From positions 92,124,501-92,188,500 of the forward strand of contig CM073886.1 of the NCBI GenBank assembly GCA_037176705.1: a stretch of DNA of 64,000 bases. Reading direction: 5' to 3'. Position 1 is the first letter of the stretch. Each line of letters begins with the position of its first letter. The DNA comes from Molossus alvarezi. Its lineage: Eukaryota > Chordata > Mammalia > Chiroptera > Molossidae. A program made the position numbers and the translations under genes. Shown here in pieces: positions 46,810-59,117 of the stretch. Under the pieces are notes generated by a model that had not been told where the DNA came from, searched no databases, and saw only the letters and a list, made by a program, of their open reading frames with translations.

Positions 46810-49800
46810 AATTCACTTATTTCAAATGCAGATCATTGGATATAGTATTTGTTCATCCATATGCCTGTTTATGAGTGTTTTCAGCTTTTGGATATTACAA
46901 ATAACGCTATTATGAACATCTTTATATTGACATATGCTTTCATTTCTCTAAGAGTGGAATGCCTAAATCAGAAGATTAAGAAATGTTCATTTCCTCTAAA
47001 TCCTAACACTTGATATGGTGAGTCTTTTACATTCTAATCACTCAAATAGATGTATAGTGCAAGTCATTGTGGTTTGGTTTTCATTTTCCACAAGACTAAT
47101 GATGATGAGCATTTTTTATTGTATTTATTTGCCACTGGATTATCTTTGGTGAAATTTTGTTCAAATGATTTGTCCATTTTTAGCAGTTCATCACCTTAAC
47201 CACTCAGCCACCTCATCAGTTCATTTGTCCATTTTTAATTGGGTGGTTCATTTTCTTAATATTGATGCTTAAGAGTTGCTTATATATTCTGTACACGAGT
47301 CTTTTATAAGATATGATTTGCAAATATTTTCTCAAAGTGTTTATCTTCATTGTCTTAATAATGTATTTTGAAGAGCAAAATAATGTTAATGGACTCCAAT
47401 TTATCAATTTCTTCTTTCATAGATCATGCTTTTGGTGATTTATATAAGAAATCTTTGCCTATCCCAAACCCATACGTTTATCATCCATGTTCATATGTTG
47501 TAGTCTAGAGAGTTTATAGCTTTAGGGTTTTTTTTGTTTTTTTCATTAATCAGAACTTTTATTTAATTTTTTCTTTATTATTCATTTGAGAGAGAGAGAG
47601 AGGAAGAAAGAAGAAGAGATAGAAACATCGATAAGAGAGAACATCGATCGGTCGCCTTCTGCATGCCCCCACTGGGGATTTGGCCCACAACCTGGGCATG
47701 TGCCCTGACAGGGAATCAAACTGGCAACCTCTTGGTGCCATGGGTCGATGCTCAACCACGGAGCCACACCAGCCAGGCTATAGCTTTAGGTTTTAAATTT
47801 AGATCTATGATCTATTTTGAGTTAATGTTTGTGTATGGTGTGAGATCTGAATCAGTATTGATTTTTTTCTAAATATGAATATATCCAATTTTCAGCCACA
47901 TTTGTTAAAAAGATTACTCTTTCTTCACTGACGTATCTTTGTAATTTTGTAAATATCAATTGTCGATATTATTTCTTCATGATATCCCTGTTGCTACTAC
48001 TTTTATTTCAAAACCAATACCACACTATAGCTTTGTAAGTCTCAGAATCAGGCAATGTTAATCCTCTAACTTTGTCCTTCCTCAAAGTTGTATTGGCTAT
48101 TCTAGGTCTTTTGACCTATACATTTGAAAAAGTAGTTTATCAATTTAAAAAGAAGAAGAAGAAGAAGAAACCAAATGGGAATTTAATTGGGATGTTGTTG
48201 AATCTACAGATTTGGGGGAAAACAGACATCTTAATATTGATTCTTTCAACTTATGAGCACTCTATCTCTCGCTCTCATTTTTAGTTTCTAAAATTTCTCT
48301 CAGCAATACTTTAGAGTTTTACATATTTATCATACTTATCCCATAATATTTCATATTCTTTGATGTGATAGTAAATGATACTTTTATTTTAAGTTATTTT
48401 GTTAGTTGCTAATACATAGAAAAGCAATTGGTTTTTTACATTGATCTTGTTGAATTCACTTATTAGTTTCAGTAGATTTTAAATTTTATTTTATCAGTTT
48501 TTTTACACAGATAATTATGTCATCTATGAATAAAGATAGCTTTACTTTTACTCCTTTTACAATATGAACTCTTAAATCTTCTTCTTGCCTTATTGCACAA
48601 AGTAGATCCTCCAGTACAATAATGTTGAATAGAATTTTTGAAAATGGATAACCTTGACTTGTTACCAATCTTAGGGGAAAAGCATTCATTATCACCATTA
48701 ATTACGGTGTTAGCTGTAGGCTTTTTGTAGATTCCCTTTGTCATGTTGAGCGAATCCCTTCTATTATTAGTTTTCAGAGAGATTTTTATCAGAAATGAAT
48801 GATGAATTTTGTCAAATGCTCTTCTTCTGCATATATTGAGAGGATATATTGGTTTTCTTTTTGAATTTTCGAATATGGTGAATTACAATGAATAATGGTC
48901 AAACAGGAAATTAACTTTGCATTCCTGGAATAAACCTATGACGTATTATATTTATTGTTTTGCATATTTTATTTTATATATGTTGTTGAATCCAGTTTTC
49001 TAAAAATTTAGTTAGAATATTTCTGTATTCATGAGACATACTATTTTGTACTTTTTTTTTCTTATAAGTCTTCATTCAGTTTATATATTAGCATGAGATG
49101 GGCCTCCTAGAATGTCTCCAGAATTTTTATCTCTATTTTTCTTTAAGAATTTGTGTATTTTTTCTTAAATGGTTAGTGAAATTTACCAGTGAAACTATCT
49201 AGACTTTTTTTCTTTATGGGAAAGTTTTAAATCTGAAAATTCAGTTTGTTTAATAAATGTAAGACTGTTCATTTTAACTATTGCTTCTTGAATGAAAAGT
49301 TTTAGTTCATGTCTTTTAAATTTTTTATTTCATCTAAGATGCCAAGTATTTTGTCAAATTTGTTTATACCATTTTATCATTACACTTTTAATATCTGTAG
49401 AATCTTTGGTGGCATCACGCCTCTAATTTCTAACATTGGTGATTTGTGTGTTCTCCTTGTGTTCTGATCAGTCTGGCTGAAGTTCATCATTTTTATTGTT
49501 CCTTTCAAATAATCATCTTTGGTCATATTGATTTTTCTTTGGGGATTTTTTTAGGTCCATTTATTTCCCTCCTGACCATTATTATTTTCTTTCATCTATT
49601 TATTTTATATTAAATTTATTCTTCCTTCTTTAGTTTCTTAAGGTGTTATCTGAAGTCATTGATTGGAGACCTTTTATGTTTTTAAATATAAGCACCTAGT
49701 TATATAAATCCCACCACTATCCTCTTGGCCTGCTTTAGTGGCATCCCATAATTTTTGACATGTATTCTGTTTCTTTTTTTTCTAGTTTAAAAAATATTTA

Positions 49801-50285
49801 TATTTCCTTTGGTTTATTTTTTCCAGTGACACTTTATTTCAAAATTTGATTTATAATTAAATTCCATTGTAATCAAATAACATAACTTTTATGACTCTAA
49901 TAATTTTAAATTTGTTAAGATTTATATCCAGAATATAATCTATCTTGGTAAATATCCTGTGTACATTTGAAAAGGTGTGTACTCTTCTGATACCTGGGTG
50001 TATTGTTCTATAATCAATAATGGAAAGCTGGTTGAGTGGTTTTGTTCAAATCTTCGGTATCCTTTCCTTTCTAATTTTCTGAGCACTTGTTTTGTCAATT
50101 GAGAGAATGGTATTAAAATCACTGACAATAATTGTATGTCTGCCTCTTTTAATCAATTTTTGCTTTGTGCATTTTAATATTCTTTTATTTGGTACATAAA
50201 CACTTAGCATTGTTATGTCTACTTAATAAATTGGCCTCTTTATTATTATAAAATGACCTTCTTTATCCCTACTATGCAACATTAC
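46810..50285 (-). mobile_element. Old LINE-1 (3' UTR to endonuclease), minus strand
   Basis: The layout runs from 3' end (GCTTTTGGATATTACAAATA, ACGCTATTATGAACATC) through ORF2 to the endonuclease region (TTATTATAAAATGACCTTCT near 50240). RT blocks appear near 48486-48744: AFPLRLVTSQGYPFSKILFN and LSLFIDDIIICVK, in broken frames, where the catalytic box reads FIDD. A VES type 2 is inserted at 47527-47778. ORF1 and 5' UTR are missing. Confidence 0.78.
47527..47778 (-). mobile_element. VES SINE, type 2, nested in an old L1
   Basis: Minus-strand head GCCTGGCTGGTGTGGCTCCG, a B-box-like GTTTGATTCCCTGTC, type-2 body (GTTGTGGGCCAAATCCCCAG), then GA tract and A-rich tail. Exact 12-bp TSD TATAGCTTTAGG at 47515-47526 and 47779-47790. 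It post-dates the surrounding L1. Confidence 0.94.
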
Positions 50286-50299
50286 CCCAAATGGATGAT

Positions 50300-50840
50300 T
50301 TTCTCAGATTACTTAGGATCTGTTATCTCCTATCAGGGTTCTCTACTGAATGAACATCCTTCTCACTCCCCTTGATACTTCATGCCAGGCCAGTCACCCA
50401 CCTACCTCCATTCCACCCCAGTATGAATGTCTTTCTCTTAACCCTTATTGCAGCTTCAGCATTCCATCTGGGCTACCTTCCACATGCAAACCCTCTTCAC
50501 CTCACTTTGTCTTTCACACTCATTGCTGGCGAGGCCACTCACACAAATACTGTCCTTACCCTGATCATCCCACCCTGGGCTGCTCTCTTAGGCAGACATA
50601 TACCACACCATACCTGGGCTCCAACAGTTCTCCTCCCTTTACCACCACCACCACCAGGCTGACCCTCCTGAAAGACATCCTCCCCATTGTACTTAGGCTT
50701 CTACACTGTATATCATATCTCTACTAACCCACACAAACATTCTCTGCAACCTAGCTACTCTTTTTTTTCCCCCCTGGGCTATTATAGCTCAGCCATCCCA
50801 AGCAACCCAGCCAGATGCCTACTTTATTGAATCCTAATGG
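50300..50840. other. Unidentified C-rich block
   Basis: The top strand becomes strikingly C-rich and pyrimidine-rich, then returns to AT-rich at about 50830. It contains CCTCCCTTTACCACCACCAC near 50632 and a reverse-strand AATAAA near 50824. Two overlapping plus-strand open frames (50350-50727, 50372-50662) are Pro/Leu/Ser/Thr-rich, typical of a pyrimidine-biased strand. A solo LTR or an old retroposed fragment are possibilities; I cannot assign it. Confidence 0.4.
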
Positions 50841-50862
50841 ATTTTGTACAAAGTCATTTTGG

Positions 50863-50864
<2 letters not shown>

Positions 50865-50897
<33 letters not shown>
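50865..50897. repeat. (GA)n microsatellite
   Basis: A short pure GA repeat after a GGGGG run, next to the unidentified C-rich block. Confidence 0.95.
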
Positions 50898-50901
<4 letters not shown>

Positions 50902-51344
50902 CTAGCATGCAGGGTTTTTTGTTTTTGCTTGAAAAATTCTTCCTAGATTGTATTCTAGAATAAGAGAGAATAGGCTTTTAAGGCCTGTATCAAGGTATAC
51001 TATATGTATGTATAAAATGATTGTAAATGCATAATAAACTTAAGTAACATGGAAACAAGCTACTCAAATACTGCTTATTTTGAAAGCCTAGAAAAGGTAG
51101 TTGAGCAATATTGAAGTCTGGGGAAAAGGAAAACCAAATAATAAAGCACTAAGTGGGGAAAAATTAAGACTAGAAATGATAGACATAATTGAATCCTTTA
51201 AGAGAAGTCATGTTATTTGTCAGTCATAGAAGCTGAATCATGAAGATAACATATCCCAAGGCTAAACTGTTGTTTTGTTGTCATTATTGTAGAAATTTCT
51301 ATTGCATGTTTCTAAATAATTTAGAGTTCAACTCACAGTGTTGA

Positions 51345-51510
51345 TATGTTTGACTTGGATAACTATGAGCAAGATTTTTAATAATCTTGTACTTTACTTC
51401 TGTCACTTGTAAAATGTGGATAATAAGACCTTTTTATCAGGACTCAAAATAATTAAGTAATAGAATGTATATGGAGTACCTAGAACATTGTAGACATTTG
51501 GGAAATAACA
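51345..51510 (+). mobile_element. MIR SINE, plus strand
   Basis: TACTTTACTTCTGTCACTTG, AAAATGTGGATAATAAGACC and AGTACCTAGAACATTG follow the MIR layout ('CCTCATCTGTAAAATGGGGATAATAA ... GTGCCTGGCACA'). Confidence 0.8.
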
Positions 51511-51545
51511 GTTCCTATCCAGCTCTCCACAACCCTACACACATA

Positions 51546-51548
<3 letters not shown>

Positions 51549-51609
<61 letters not shown>

Positions 51610-51615
51610 CCTCTG
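51549..51615. repeat. (TC)n microsatellite
   Basis: A near-pure TC repeat of about 65 bp with one TT interruption near 51600. Confidence 0.96.
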
Positions 51616-51904
51616 TTATGCTATAAAGATTAAATGTGCAAAAACATTTTGCAAAGCACTTCAATGTAATAAATAATGATGTGCTTAAGAAACATTAGTT
51701 CACTTTCTCTTTCTCTGCTGCATTAGTCATCTGAATGAACATTAAAATGAAATCAGTTCTGAGGGAATATACAGACTCATAGTCAAAAGGAGGGAAAGTC
51801 GCACTAATTAGAAAGAAAAAAATTAATTAAAGAGTTGGTTGGTGAATAGTTAGTATATGATAATAAACATTTTAGAAGAATAAAAGAATAAAGCTAAAAG
51901 TAAT

Positions 51905-52235
51905 TTTTCCACTTACCACTGTGTCTTAGTCACATTAAAATTATTATGTAGATAATTTTATATTTATATTTTATAGTTGATAATGTAATATACATAGTAT
52001 CCTATAACTTGATTCTTTCACTTAATATTTTTAGATAATATTTCTCTATATATGAACCTACCTCATTTTTTTTCAATGACTACATAGTATACTGCATCAT
52101 ATGAGTACATTAGGATTTTGTTACTCATTCACCTCATAATGGGCATTTAGGACATTTTAAACTTTTTCTATTACAAAAATAAAATCTCAAATATAGTTCA
52201 TTGTGTGCACAATTTCTGCAGCAGTAAAATTATAA
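51905..52235 (-). mobile_element. Old LINE-1 3' fragment, minus strand
   Basis: GACTACATAGTATACTGCAT, ACTCATTCACCTCATAATGG and GGCATTTAGGACATTTTAAA are typical of the antisense ORF2 C-terminus. Badly decayed. Confidence 0.55.
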
Positions 52236-52754
52236 TAGTGTTGTTAAAAGATAAACTAAGGCATATTAAAAATTTTAAGAGTGTATTTGGGCAAAAATCT
52301 ATTCAAATTGGATAGTGCCAAACTGGAAATGGTTAGAAGCACTCCACCAAGTCCTCTGGGAGATAGTTTTATAGGAAAAAGGCAGAAGCAAAGCAAGGAA
52401 ATTATCGATTGGCTATAATTTAAAGCCTAGTTGGCTGTTTGCAATTTGGTTGTCCTCACATTTCAATTCATAACCTTGAGGCGTTTACAGGCTTAGATTT
52501 TAGTTTGCTTAAGTAGGACCCCCCAAAATTAGAGCCCCACCCCCCACCTAATGGCCTGCTTATTCGTTAATTTAACAATATAAATATGTATATACTGTTG
52601 TTTAGTAAAGAAAGTAAAAATTAATATTCCCAATAGATAGAAATTACATCAAAGCAGGTTCTACCAAATTCTATTCCACCAGCAATTTTTGAGAGGAAAA
52701 TTTCCCATACTTTGCCAAAACATGTCAAAGTTGTTTAAACTTTGCCAATGTTTA
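52236..52754. other. Unassigned DNA, possible LTR remnant
   Basis: AGAGTGTATTTGGGCAAAAA and a C-rich patch at 52520-52550 might be an LTR, but I cannot name it. Confidence 0.35.
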
Positions 52755-52914
52755 TTTTTTTTAGAGAGAGAGGACAGGAGAGAAAGAAACATCGATGTGA
52801 GAAACATCCATTGGCTGCCTCCTGCAGGCTCCCCATTGGGGATCAAGCCCTCAACCCAGGCATGTGCCCTGACTGGGAATTGAATTGAGACCTCTTAGTC
52901 CATGGGACAACACT
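52755..52914 (-). mobile_element. VES SINE, type 2, head missing
   Basis: On the minus strand only the part from TGTCCCATGGACTAAGAGGT onward survives: B-box-like, type-2 body (GGGTTGAGGGCTTGATCCCC), GA tract and A-tail. The first ~25 nt of the head including the A box is missing. No TSD seen, so it is either 5'-truncated or partly deleted. Confidence 0.85.
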
Positions 52915-55900
52915 CTTTGGGGATGGGGAGGCCAGGTATGGAGGTTATTAGGAAAAGTGCAGTAGGGTTGTTATACAGAGTTAAGTCTAGAGTGTTCTCT
53001 TTTGATGAGAGTTTCTTGTAATTTAAAGTCATTATTAAGAAAGGAAGAGAAAAAAAAACAGAAAGAAAAATGAGTCATTCTTTTCTTCATTGTACAAAAA
53101 GGGAGATACCTTTTAAAATGGAGATTTACCTTATAAATGTAGATTTTCTTTATACAAAAACAAATTTTTCTCTGTTTTTGGAACTCCTATGTCTGCTTTT
53201 TCTAAAAAATTATCAGCTCAAATATAAGGCATATTTTGAGTGGCTTATTCTCCTCTTCATATGATGTAGGGATATCATAAATATATATTGTATATGTTAC
53301 AGACATACATATATATACATCATATATAAAATCATGTATAGGATATATAAGCATATATATCAGTTATTAAACTTCAAAAATACATATTTTTTTTCTTTTT
53401 ATAATCTTTATATTTACAAAAGATCTTCAGATAATATTATTTGGGGTTCCAAAACCTCACTTGTAGACTAGTGAATTGGACAAACTTGGGGTGGTTATCC
53501 ACCAGAAATGAAATCTAAACTCTCAAGAATTGAACATCAGAGTTGACAAAGGATTACTTAAAATAGGATAGAGGATAAAGGGATGTATAATGAATTTATT
53601 TCTCTACTTTTTGTGAATTTGGAGTTTTCTTTCACAAACAAGTTAATGGGGCCCTTCATACATCAGTGCTGGTGAGAAAGACCATTGAATAAGATCATCT
53701 GTTTCCCCAAACTTGAAACCACAGGGAGCAGTTTTAGTTGAGGGGCAATGCATAGTGGAAACGCAGCATAAAAGCTACTGAGCTGAGACATGTTTTTCTG
53801 GTAAGGACTGCTTGCAAAAGCACTGATTGTGTGAGCCAAGGCAACAGTTGATATCTTGTGATCTGGCAAGTACCACATTGAACTCCGCTATTTCTGATGG
53901 AATATTAAAACTTGCCCTCAGAAACAAACAACTGCTCTGCCCACAGAGCCTCTTTTGGTGTATGTTTTTGTCACTTGGAAATAAGATAATAATTCCTCTC
54001 TGGCTTTAAAATAGTATGCCTTTATAAGAGTTTTGGTGAGATGAAGTAGAGGCTTTTAGACACGTTGCAACTCCTTGTGAAGTCACAGGGAGGTTGTAGT
54101 GTAGGAGGAAGAAAAGACACATTACTAAAATATCAAATAGCATGTGGGTAGTGGGCCTGAAAGTCCCATCAATATTGTCACTCTGACATTCTATCATCTC
54201 TCATGGCTTCAGAATACCTAATGTTAAAAAGATGAAGAAGAATGTCTAAAGCATCAATCTGAAAGTCCCACAATCATTCTTTTGCAGTTTACATCAGGAA
54301 TTCATTGGTTGAAATAACATGTTGATGCACTAGGAAGATGTAGCTAAGCTTAGAGAAAACTGAGATTTTAGCTGTTGTTCTGACTCATTTAATTCTACAG
54401 TGTGCATGTGTGTTTCATGTTTTAAAAAATATCCTGTAGCATCTGTAATCTGTTTCCTCATCCTGAAGGATCTTTTTCTAAGGAGAAAGAAGCTCTATAT
54501 GTTTTTGCTGCCAAAGGAAGACAGCATGAACCTTTGCCCATTTTGTTTTGATGGAGTCTCTTTCTAAGTATACTAATCCCCTTCCATATCCACTGTTCTG
54601 AAAAAAAATCTGTTGATCAAGCTTTAAATCACCTCTACACGGATTACCAGATCCATGATCTCTTTACTCCTTTCCCCAAACTTCTCTTATCCAATTTGTA
54701 ATGCTTGCCTAATGCAATGCTAGCTCTCAGAAGTGTTTTAGAAAGAATTCTCAGAGGTGGGATGGTTGGCTTTCTGATGCAGTTGATTTCTTTCAAATGT
54801 TTAATGGAGTGGTACATAGGGTTTGAAAACGTGAAATATTGATTCCCTCTGTGCACAGGAGCAGCCTGCATGTTTCTGAATAAAGCCAGAATGTCTATTT
54901 GCAAACCCCAGTATAATGGTTTGTGGAACCAAATAGAAAGACAAGAGGTGAAGTGGAACCAGGGAGCCCAGGATCTTTTCCAGGACATGCTGGCAGGGTC
55001 TCTTATGTTTAACAGCATGTGAAATTAGGACTCCTCTAGCCACCATTGGGAGGAAGTCATTTACATTTATTTCCTTACAATCTATTCCTAATCAGCTCCC
55101 TGCAATCTACCTTTTATTCACATTTTGCTACTGATGATGCTCTAGAAATATAATACATAATGAATAACTTCTTCCTCTTTCTTACCTTTCTTGCTATATC
55201 TGTATCCTTTGATCTTATTGCTGATTGCTTTGTTTATTTTCTCACTCAAAAGTGAATCTTACTATAATAATCTGCATTATGTTAAATTGAAAATTTTGAC
55301 TGATTATTGTGTCTTTACATAAAAATTCTATTAGTAAGATGCTGTAAAATGAGGTGCCTGGGCAAGACACAGGTTTGTTTGTTTTTTAATTAAAAACATG
55401 TTAAATAACTTTTAAATCCCTTACACGCATCAAGAATTTAAATGGTTCCAGTTGCTAGAGATTAGAGAAAGTTTTGAGGAGTATAATATTGGGGAGAAGA
55501 CCTTGTATTCTTTGAATCCGATCCTCAATAATGGGTGACCAGAATTCAGCAGAAAGGAGTTAACGAATTGCCTAATTTCTAGAAGCTAAGAACGAAAATC
55601 AGAGACAAGAAATCCCCAATGAAGTAAATTCTCCAAAGGACTCATAAAGAATCTATTAAAAGGACTTAGCTTAAGCATCTTCCAAGCCCAGAGGTTCAGT
55701 GTTAATTAACGGAAAGCTATTACTCCAGTATAACTTTTCTTCCTCTCATTCCACCCTGCACTCCATCCCCAGAAGGGTCCGAAACCTCAGTGATCCAGCT
55801 GGAGCTGGGAATGTGGAACCACGAGGCAGAGAAGGAAGTTGCCAAGCATTCTCCCTCTCTTCCCCACAATAGGACGCCCAAAGTACAGCAGTTCTTAGCC

Positions 55901-56425
55901 AGGGGAGGGGAAATGTACGACTTTGAATAATTTCAGAATTGAAACATTTCAGTTACTAAATTGAAACAGTGGTTTGTGACATTAGAGTGAACAGAAAAGT
56001 CATAGACTTGACCACTGGAATGAATATGTGTTGCTGAGCATATTTAAAGAAACAATGGGAGGTAAAAATTACTTTATGATTACATTCCACAAGTCATGTT
56101 TGTTCACAGTTTAGGTACACACGTTTAATATGGCCAATCTAAAATATATAGATATGCAAAAAATTTAACTTACATTAAGTCCATCAAGTTGTGTTAATTA
56201 CCATAAATATTTCTGTATACATACACACGGGCACACACATATAATCATTCTATTGATATTGGTTTGTAATATGCTTTTACCCCCTAATAATATATCATGA
56301 ATATACTCCCAAAGCTCCCAAAACTAAGTTGGGTCTTTACACTTTAAGTTTCTATAGTACCCTATACTTAATCCTTTATTGTTTGATGTTGAATTGCTTA
56401 TTAAATTGTTGTGCTCCACTTTAGT
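52915..56425. other. Unassigned DNA (3.5 kb)
   Basis: This is the least AT-biased unexplained part. Minus-strand open frames at 54644-55018 (124 codons) and 54801-55046 overlap in different frames, and frames at 53663-54197 lie on both strands. I recognise no protein motif, splice structure or repeat. A fragment near 55885-55910 (AGCAGTTCTTAGCCAGGGGA) resembles the end of a hAT MITE. Confidence 0.4.
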
Positions 56426-56429
56426 AGAT

Positions 56430-56832
56430 AATTCTAAGATAACCCCCCCTCCCCCAGTGACTCTGGGCCTTGTATAATGCTCTCCCCTTTTAGTATGGGT
56501 GGGATTTGTGAAGATGATGAGATATTATCCCCATGACTATATTGCAGGCAAAAGAAAGATTAGCCAAGTGAGTCTCAATCCTATAGCCTCAAGTGATGAA
56601 ATTCTACTAACAACCTGAACAATTTTCTGAGCAGACTCTTCCCTGAAGCTCCAAATAAGAGAGCAGCTTGCCTAAATCTTGATTTTGGCCTTGCAAGACC
56701 TGAAGTAGGAAATCCAATTAATCCTTGCTCAGATTTCTAGCCTACATAATGGTGAGCTAACAAATAGGTGTTGTTTCAATCTGCTAATTTAGTGGTAATT
56801 TTTAACATAGTAGTAGAAAACTAATAACACTG
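56430..56832 (+). mobile_element. MLT1-like MaLR LTR, plus strand
   Basis: AGATGATGAGATATTATCCC, AGAGAGCAGCTTGCCTAAAT, CTTGATTTTGGCCTTGCAAG, GTTGTTTCAATCTGCTAATT and AGTAGTAGAAAACTAATAAC follow the MLT1 LTR from middle to 3' end. An old solo LTR with no coding content. Confidence 0.72.
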
Positions 56833-56947
56833 TCCTTGAAAAAGTAGATGATGAATTCCTTATGAACAGGGACTGTCTTATTTTCCATCATAATCCCAGC
56901 ACCAAACTTGAACAAATACTTGATAAAAATATGAATTAATGAATGAA
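56833..56947 (+). mobile_element. L2-like LINE 3' end
   Basis: ATGAACAGGGACTGTCTTAT, CATAATCCCAGCACCAAACT, AATACTTGATAAAAATATGA and AATTAATGAATGAAC follow the L2 3' end pattern. Confidence 0.65.
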
Positions 56948-57560
56948 CTTCATGGACTTGTTTGGATTAAAGGAAGTAGTATGTAGATTTGCAAGTGTAA
57001 ATGGCAGTATAAATGTAAACATTTTTGCCTAGTTCAGTACAGTACATCCTTTTCATTTGTGGCCCAAGTCTTACAAATTGTCAATGAGGTCCTGGAATAC
57101 TGACCGGACTCACTGGGGAAGAAGCCACAATTCATATGGGAGGTCTCTGAGGTGGAAGATCAGGGAGGTGATAGAACTTATGTATTAGACTGCATCTTTG
57201 CATTCTGTTCATGAGATCCATGTAGCTTTTCTAAATTGAGCTTATAGTGGATAAAAAGTAGAAAGCAGAGTCTCATTTACTTCTCACCTAAGCCCCAGGA
57301 CACCAATATGCAGGTTTCATTAAATAAGAAAATAACAAAGTTCAATGCTTTTTATTTGCATATTTATTTTTAAGCATTCTTTTTGAAGAAAATTTGAGAT
57401 TAAAATTATAAAATATCTGTAGAATGATGTGATTGTTTTAATCATGATTATAATATTTAATAAGTTTTATTTGAAGAATTAGACAAAAATCTGTTGTGCA
57501 TTGTTCAGTTACACCTTAATATTATTCTTATATATGAAAATCTTAAGTTTAAAACAATTT
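56948..57560. other. Unassigned DNA
   Basis: No gene or repeat recognised. Confidence 0.5.
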
Positions 57561-57606
57561 ATGTTTAGTCATACAGTAATGACTGTATGTTTAGTCATAC
57601 AGTAAT
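57561..57606 (+). repeat. 26-bp tandem duplication at a Tigger end
   Basis: ATGTTTAGTCATACAGTAAT occurs at 57561-57580 and again at 57587-57606, a 26-bp period. The second copy runs into the left end of the Tigger fossil, so the transposon's first bases are part of the duplicated unit. Confidence 0.9.
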
Positions 57607-58229
57607 AAGTGAATGACTTATTCACAGAGGATATGTTCCAAGACCCCAAGTAGATGCCTAAAACTATGTATAATACCAAACCCTACATAAAGTTATCTTT
57701 TTTCCTAAACATACATACCGATGATAAAGTTTAATTTATAAATTAGGCAATTTAACATATAGAAGATTTATTCTTCCCATAGATCTCAGCAACCTCAGCA
57801 TATAAATTTTTCTTTCCTTATTGAGAACTTTCACCTTTTCATTTAAAGGAAGCACTTTACTGCTTCTCTTCGGCATGTTGAAAATGCCAGAATCACTACT
57901 CTTGTGCTTTGGGATCATTATTAAGTAAAATAAGGGTTGAACACAAGCACTGTGATACTGTGAGGGCCAATGTGGTAACTGAAATGACTACTAAATGACT
58001 GATGAATGGTAACATGTACAGCATGGATATTCTGGACAAAGGAATGATTCATATCCCAGGCAGGACTGAATGGAGAGGCAAGAAATTTCATCACGTTACT
58101 CAGAATGGTGTACAATTTAAAACATGAATTGTTCATTTCTGGGATTTCCCACTTAATATTTTTGGACTGACATTGACTGCAAGTAACTTAAACCACTGAA
58201 AGCAAAACCACATATCAGGGGGACCACTA
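57600..58229 (-). mobile_element. TcMar-Tigger DNA transposon fossil
   Basis: Left part CACAGAGGATATGTTCCAAG, ACCCCAAGTAGATGCC and ATGATAAAGTTTAATTTATA, and right part GAAAGCAAAACCACATATCA then GGGGGACCACTA, match the two ends of a Tigger-type element. A TA dinucleotide flanks both sides. At ~630 bp it is internally deleted but keeps the start of the transposase gene on the minus strand. Confidence 0.82.
57736..57918 (-). pseudogene. Tigger transposase N-terminus (CENP-B-type) remnant
   Basis: The 60-codon minus-strand frame reads MIPKHKSSDSGIFNMPKRSS, then KVLPLNEKVKVLNKE, then decays. It parallels the start of Tigger/TIGD transposases (KRKSSD...MPKRS..KVL.L.EKVKVLD), which opens a CENP-B-like helix-turn-helix DNA-binding domain. 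The catalytic DDE region is absent. It is a dead transposon gene, not a host TIGD gene. Confidence 0.8.
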
Positions 58230-58862
58230 TAATTCAGAAGCCCAAATGCATGTTTATTACTTTGGGCATTGGTATTTCCTATAGGATTTGAGATTGTTCA
58301 CAGATCTCAGGGAATGCCACATTTTATCTGAAACTAGGGAATACAAGAAAAGAAGAAATCTAAATCAAATATTTTAAATTTATTTAAAGAAGTTCCTAAA
58401 TATAGCTAACAAATTGAATTAACCAGTAAAAATGAACACAGTTCGTCTAACAGCTTCAATTTCTGGGGAGAATATTATGGCTTTTTATCTATTATTTGGA
58501 ATGCATTTAAGAAATTCTACTTTAAATCATAGAATGCAATGAATGCAAGTGAAATAAAACATTTCAAAAATTGAATTGGTCTGAGGTCTTTATCCCTTGC
58601 ATTGCCTTTCCTGTTTCCTCTGGATTTATAATTACATGAAGTGAATGACTGATGATACAGCTGGAAACATACACTGTTAAATCCTAAAACCTATAGAGTT
58701 GTAGAGTTTATGTTGCACCATCTGGCTCTGATGAAGCATAGTGAGAATTCAAAAGGCGTAGAAATAACATTTACTGAGAACTGAATAATGAGATTTAATA
58801 GGAAGTACTTTTTTAAATATTTAAATAATGATATATAACTTGTCATTTTCCAAAAAGGAAAA
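58230..58862. other. Unassigned DNA
   Basis: No gene or repeat recognised; the minus-strand open frame at 58691-58942 runs into the MIR and is chance. Confidence 0.5.
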
Positions 58863-59035
58863 ACATCTACTGAATTTCTACTATGCACAAGATGTTTTAC
58901 TGCAGAGTATACTTTAATTTTTAAAATAACTCTCTGAAGCAAGGTACTGTTATTTCCATTTTAAAGAAAATGAGCATGAGACAGAGGAATTAAATGATTT
59001 GTTTAATGTCTGGGCAAAGAAGTTCTTTTACTCCG
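58863..59035 (-). mobile_element. MIR SINE, minus strand
   Basis: ACTGAATTTCTACTATGCAC, ACTCTCTGAAGCAAGGTACT, TTTCCATTTTAAAGAAAATG and AGCATGAGACAGAGGAATTA follow the antisense MIR layout over most of its length. Confidence 0.82.
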
Positions 59036-59117
59036 TGTTCAAATTTTTTAAAGGAATGTTCTCTCACTTTGTGTGAAGAGAGCATGTAGAGTAAAAATAG
59101 GTAGGCTATAGGTTCCC

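Noticed and set aside
50350..50727. 125-codon Pro/Ser/Thr/His-rich frame
   Set aside because: The residue bias is what a C-rich strand gives in any frame, and no domain, splice or start context is evident.
57736..57918. A host TIGD-type gene
   Set aside because: The frame sits within a transposon with recognisable ends and flanking TA, and the catalytic region is missing.
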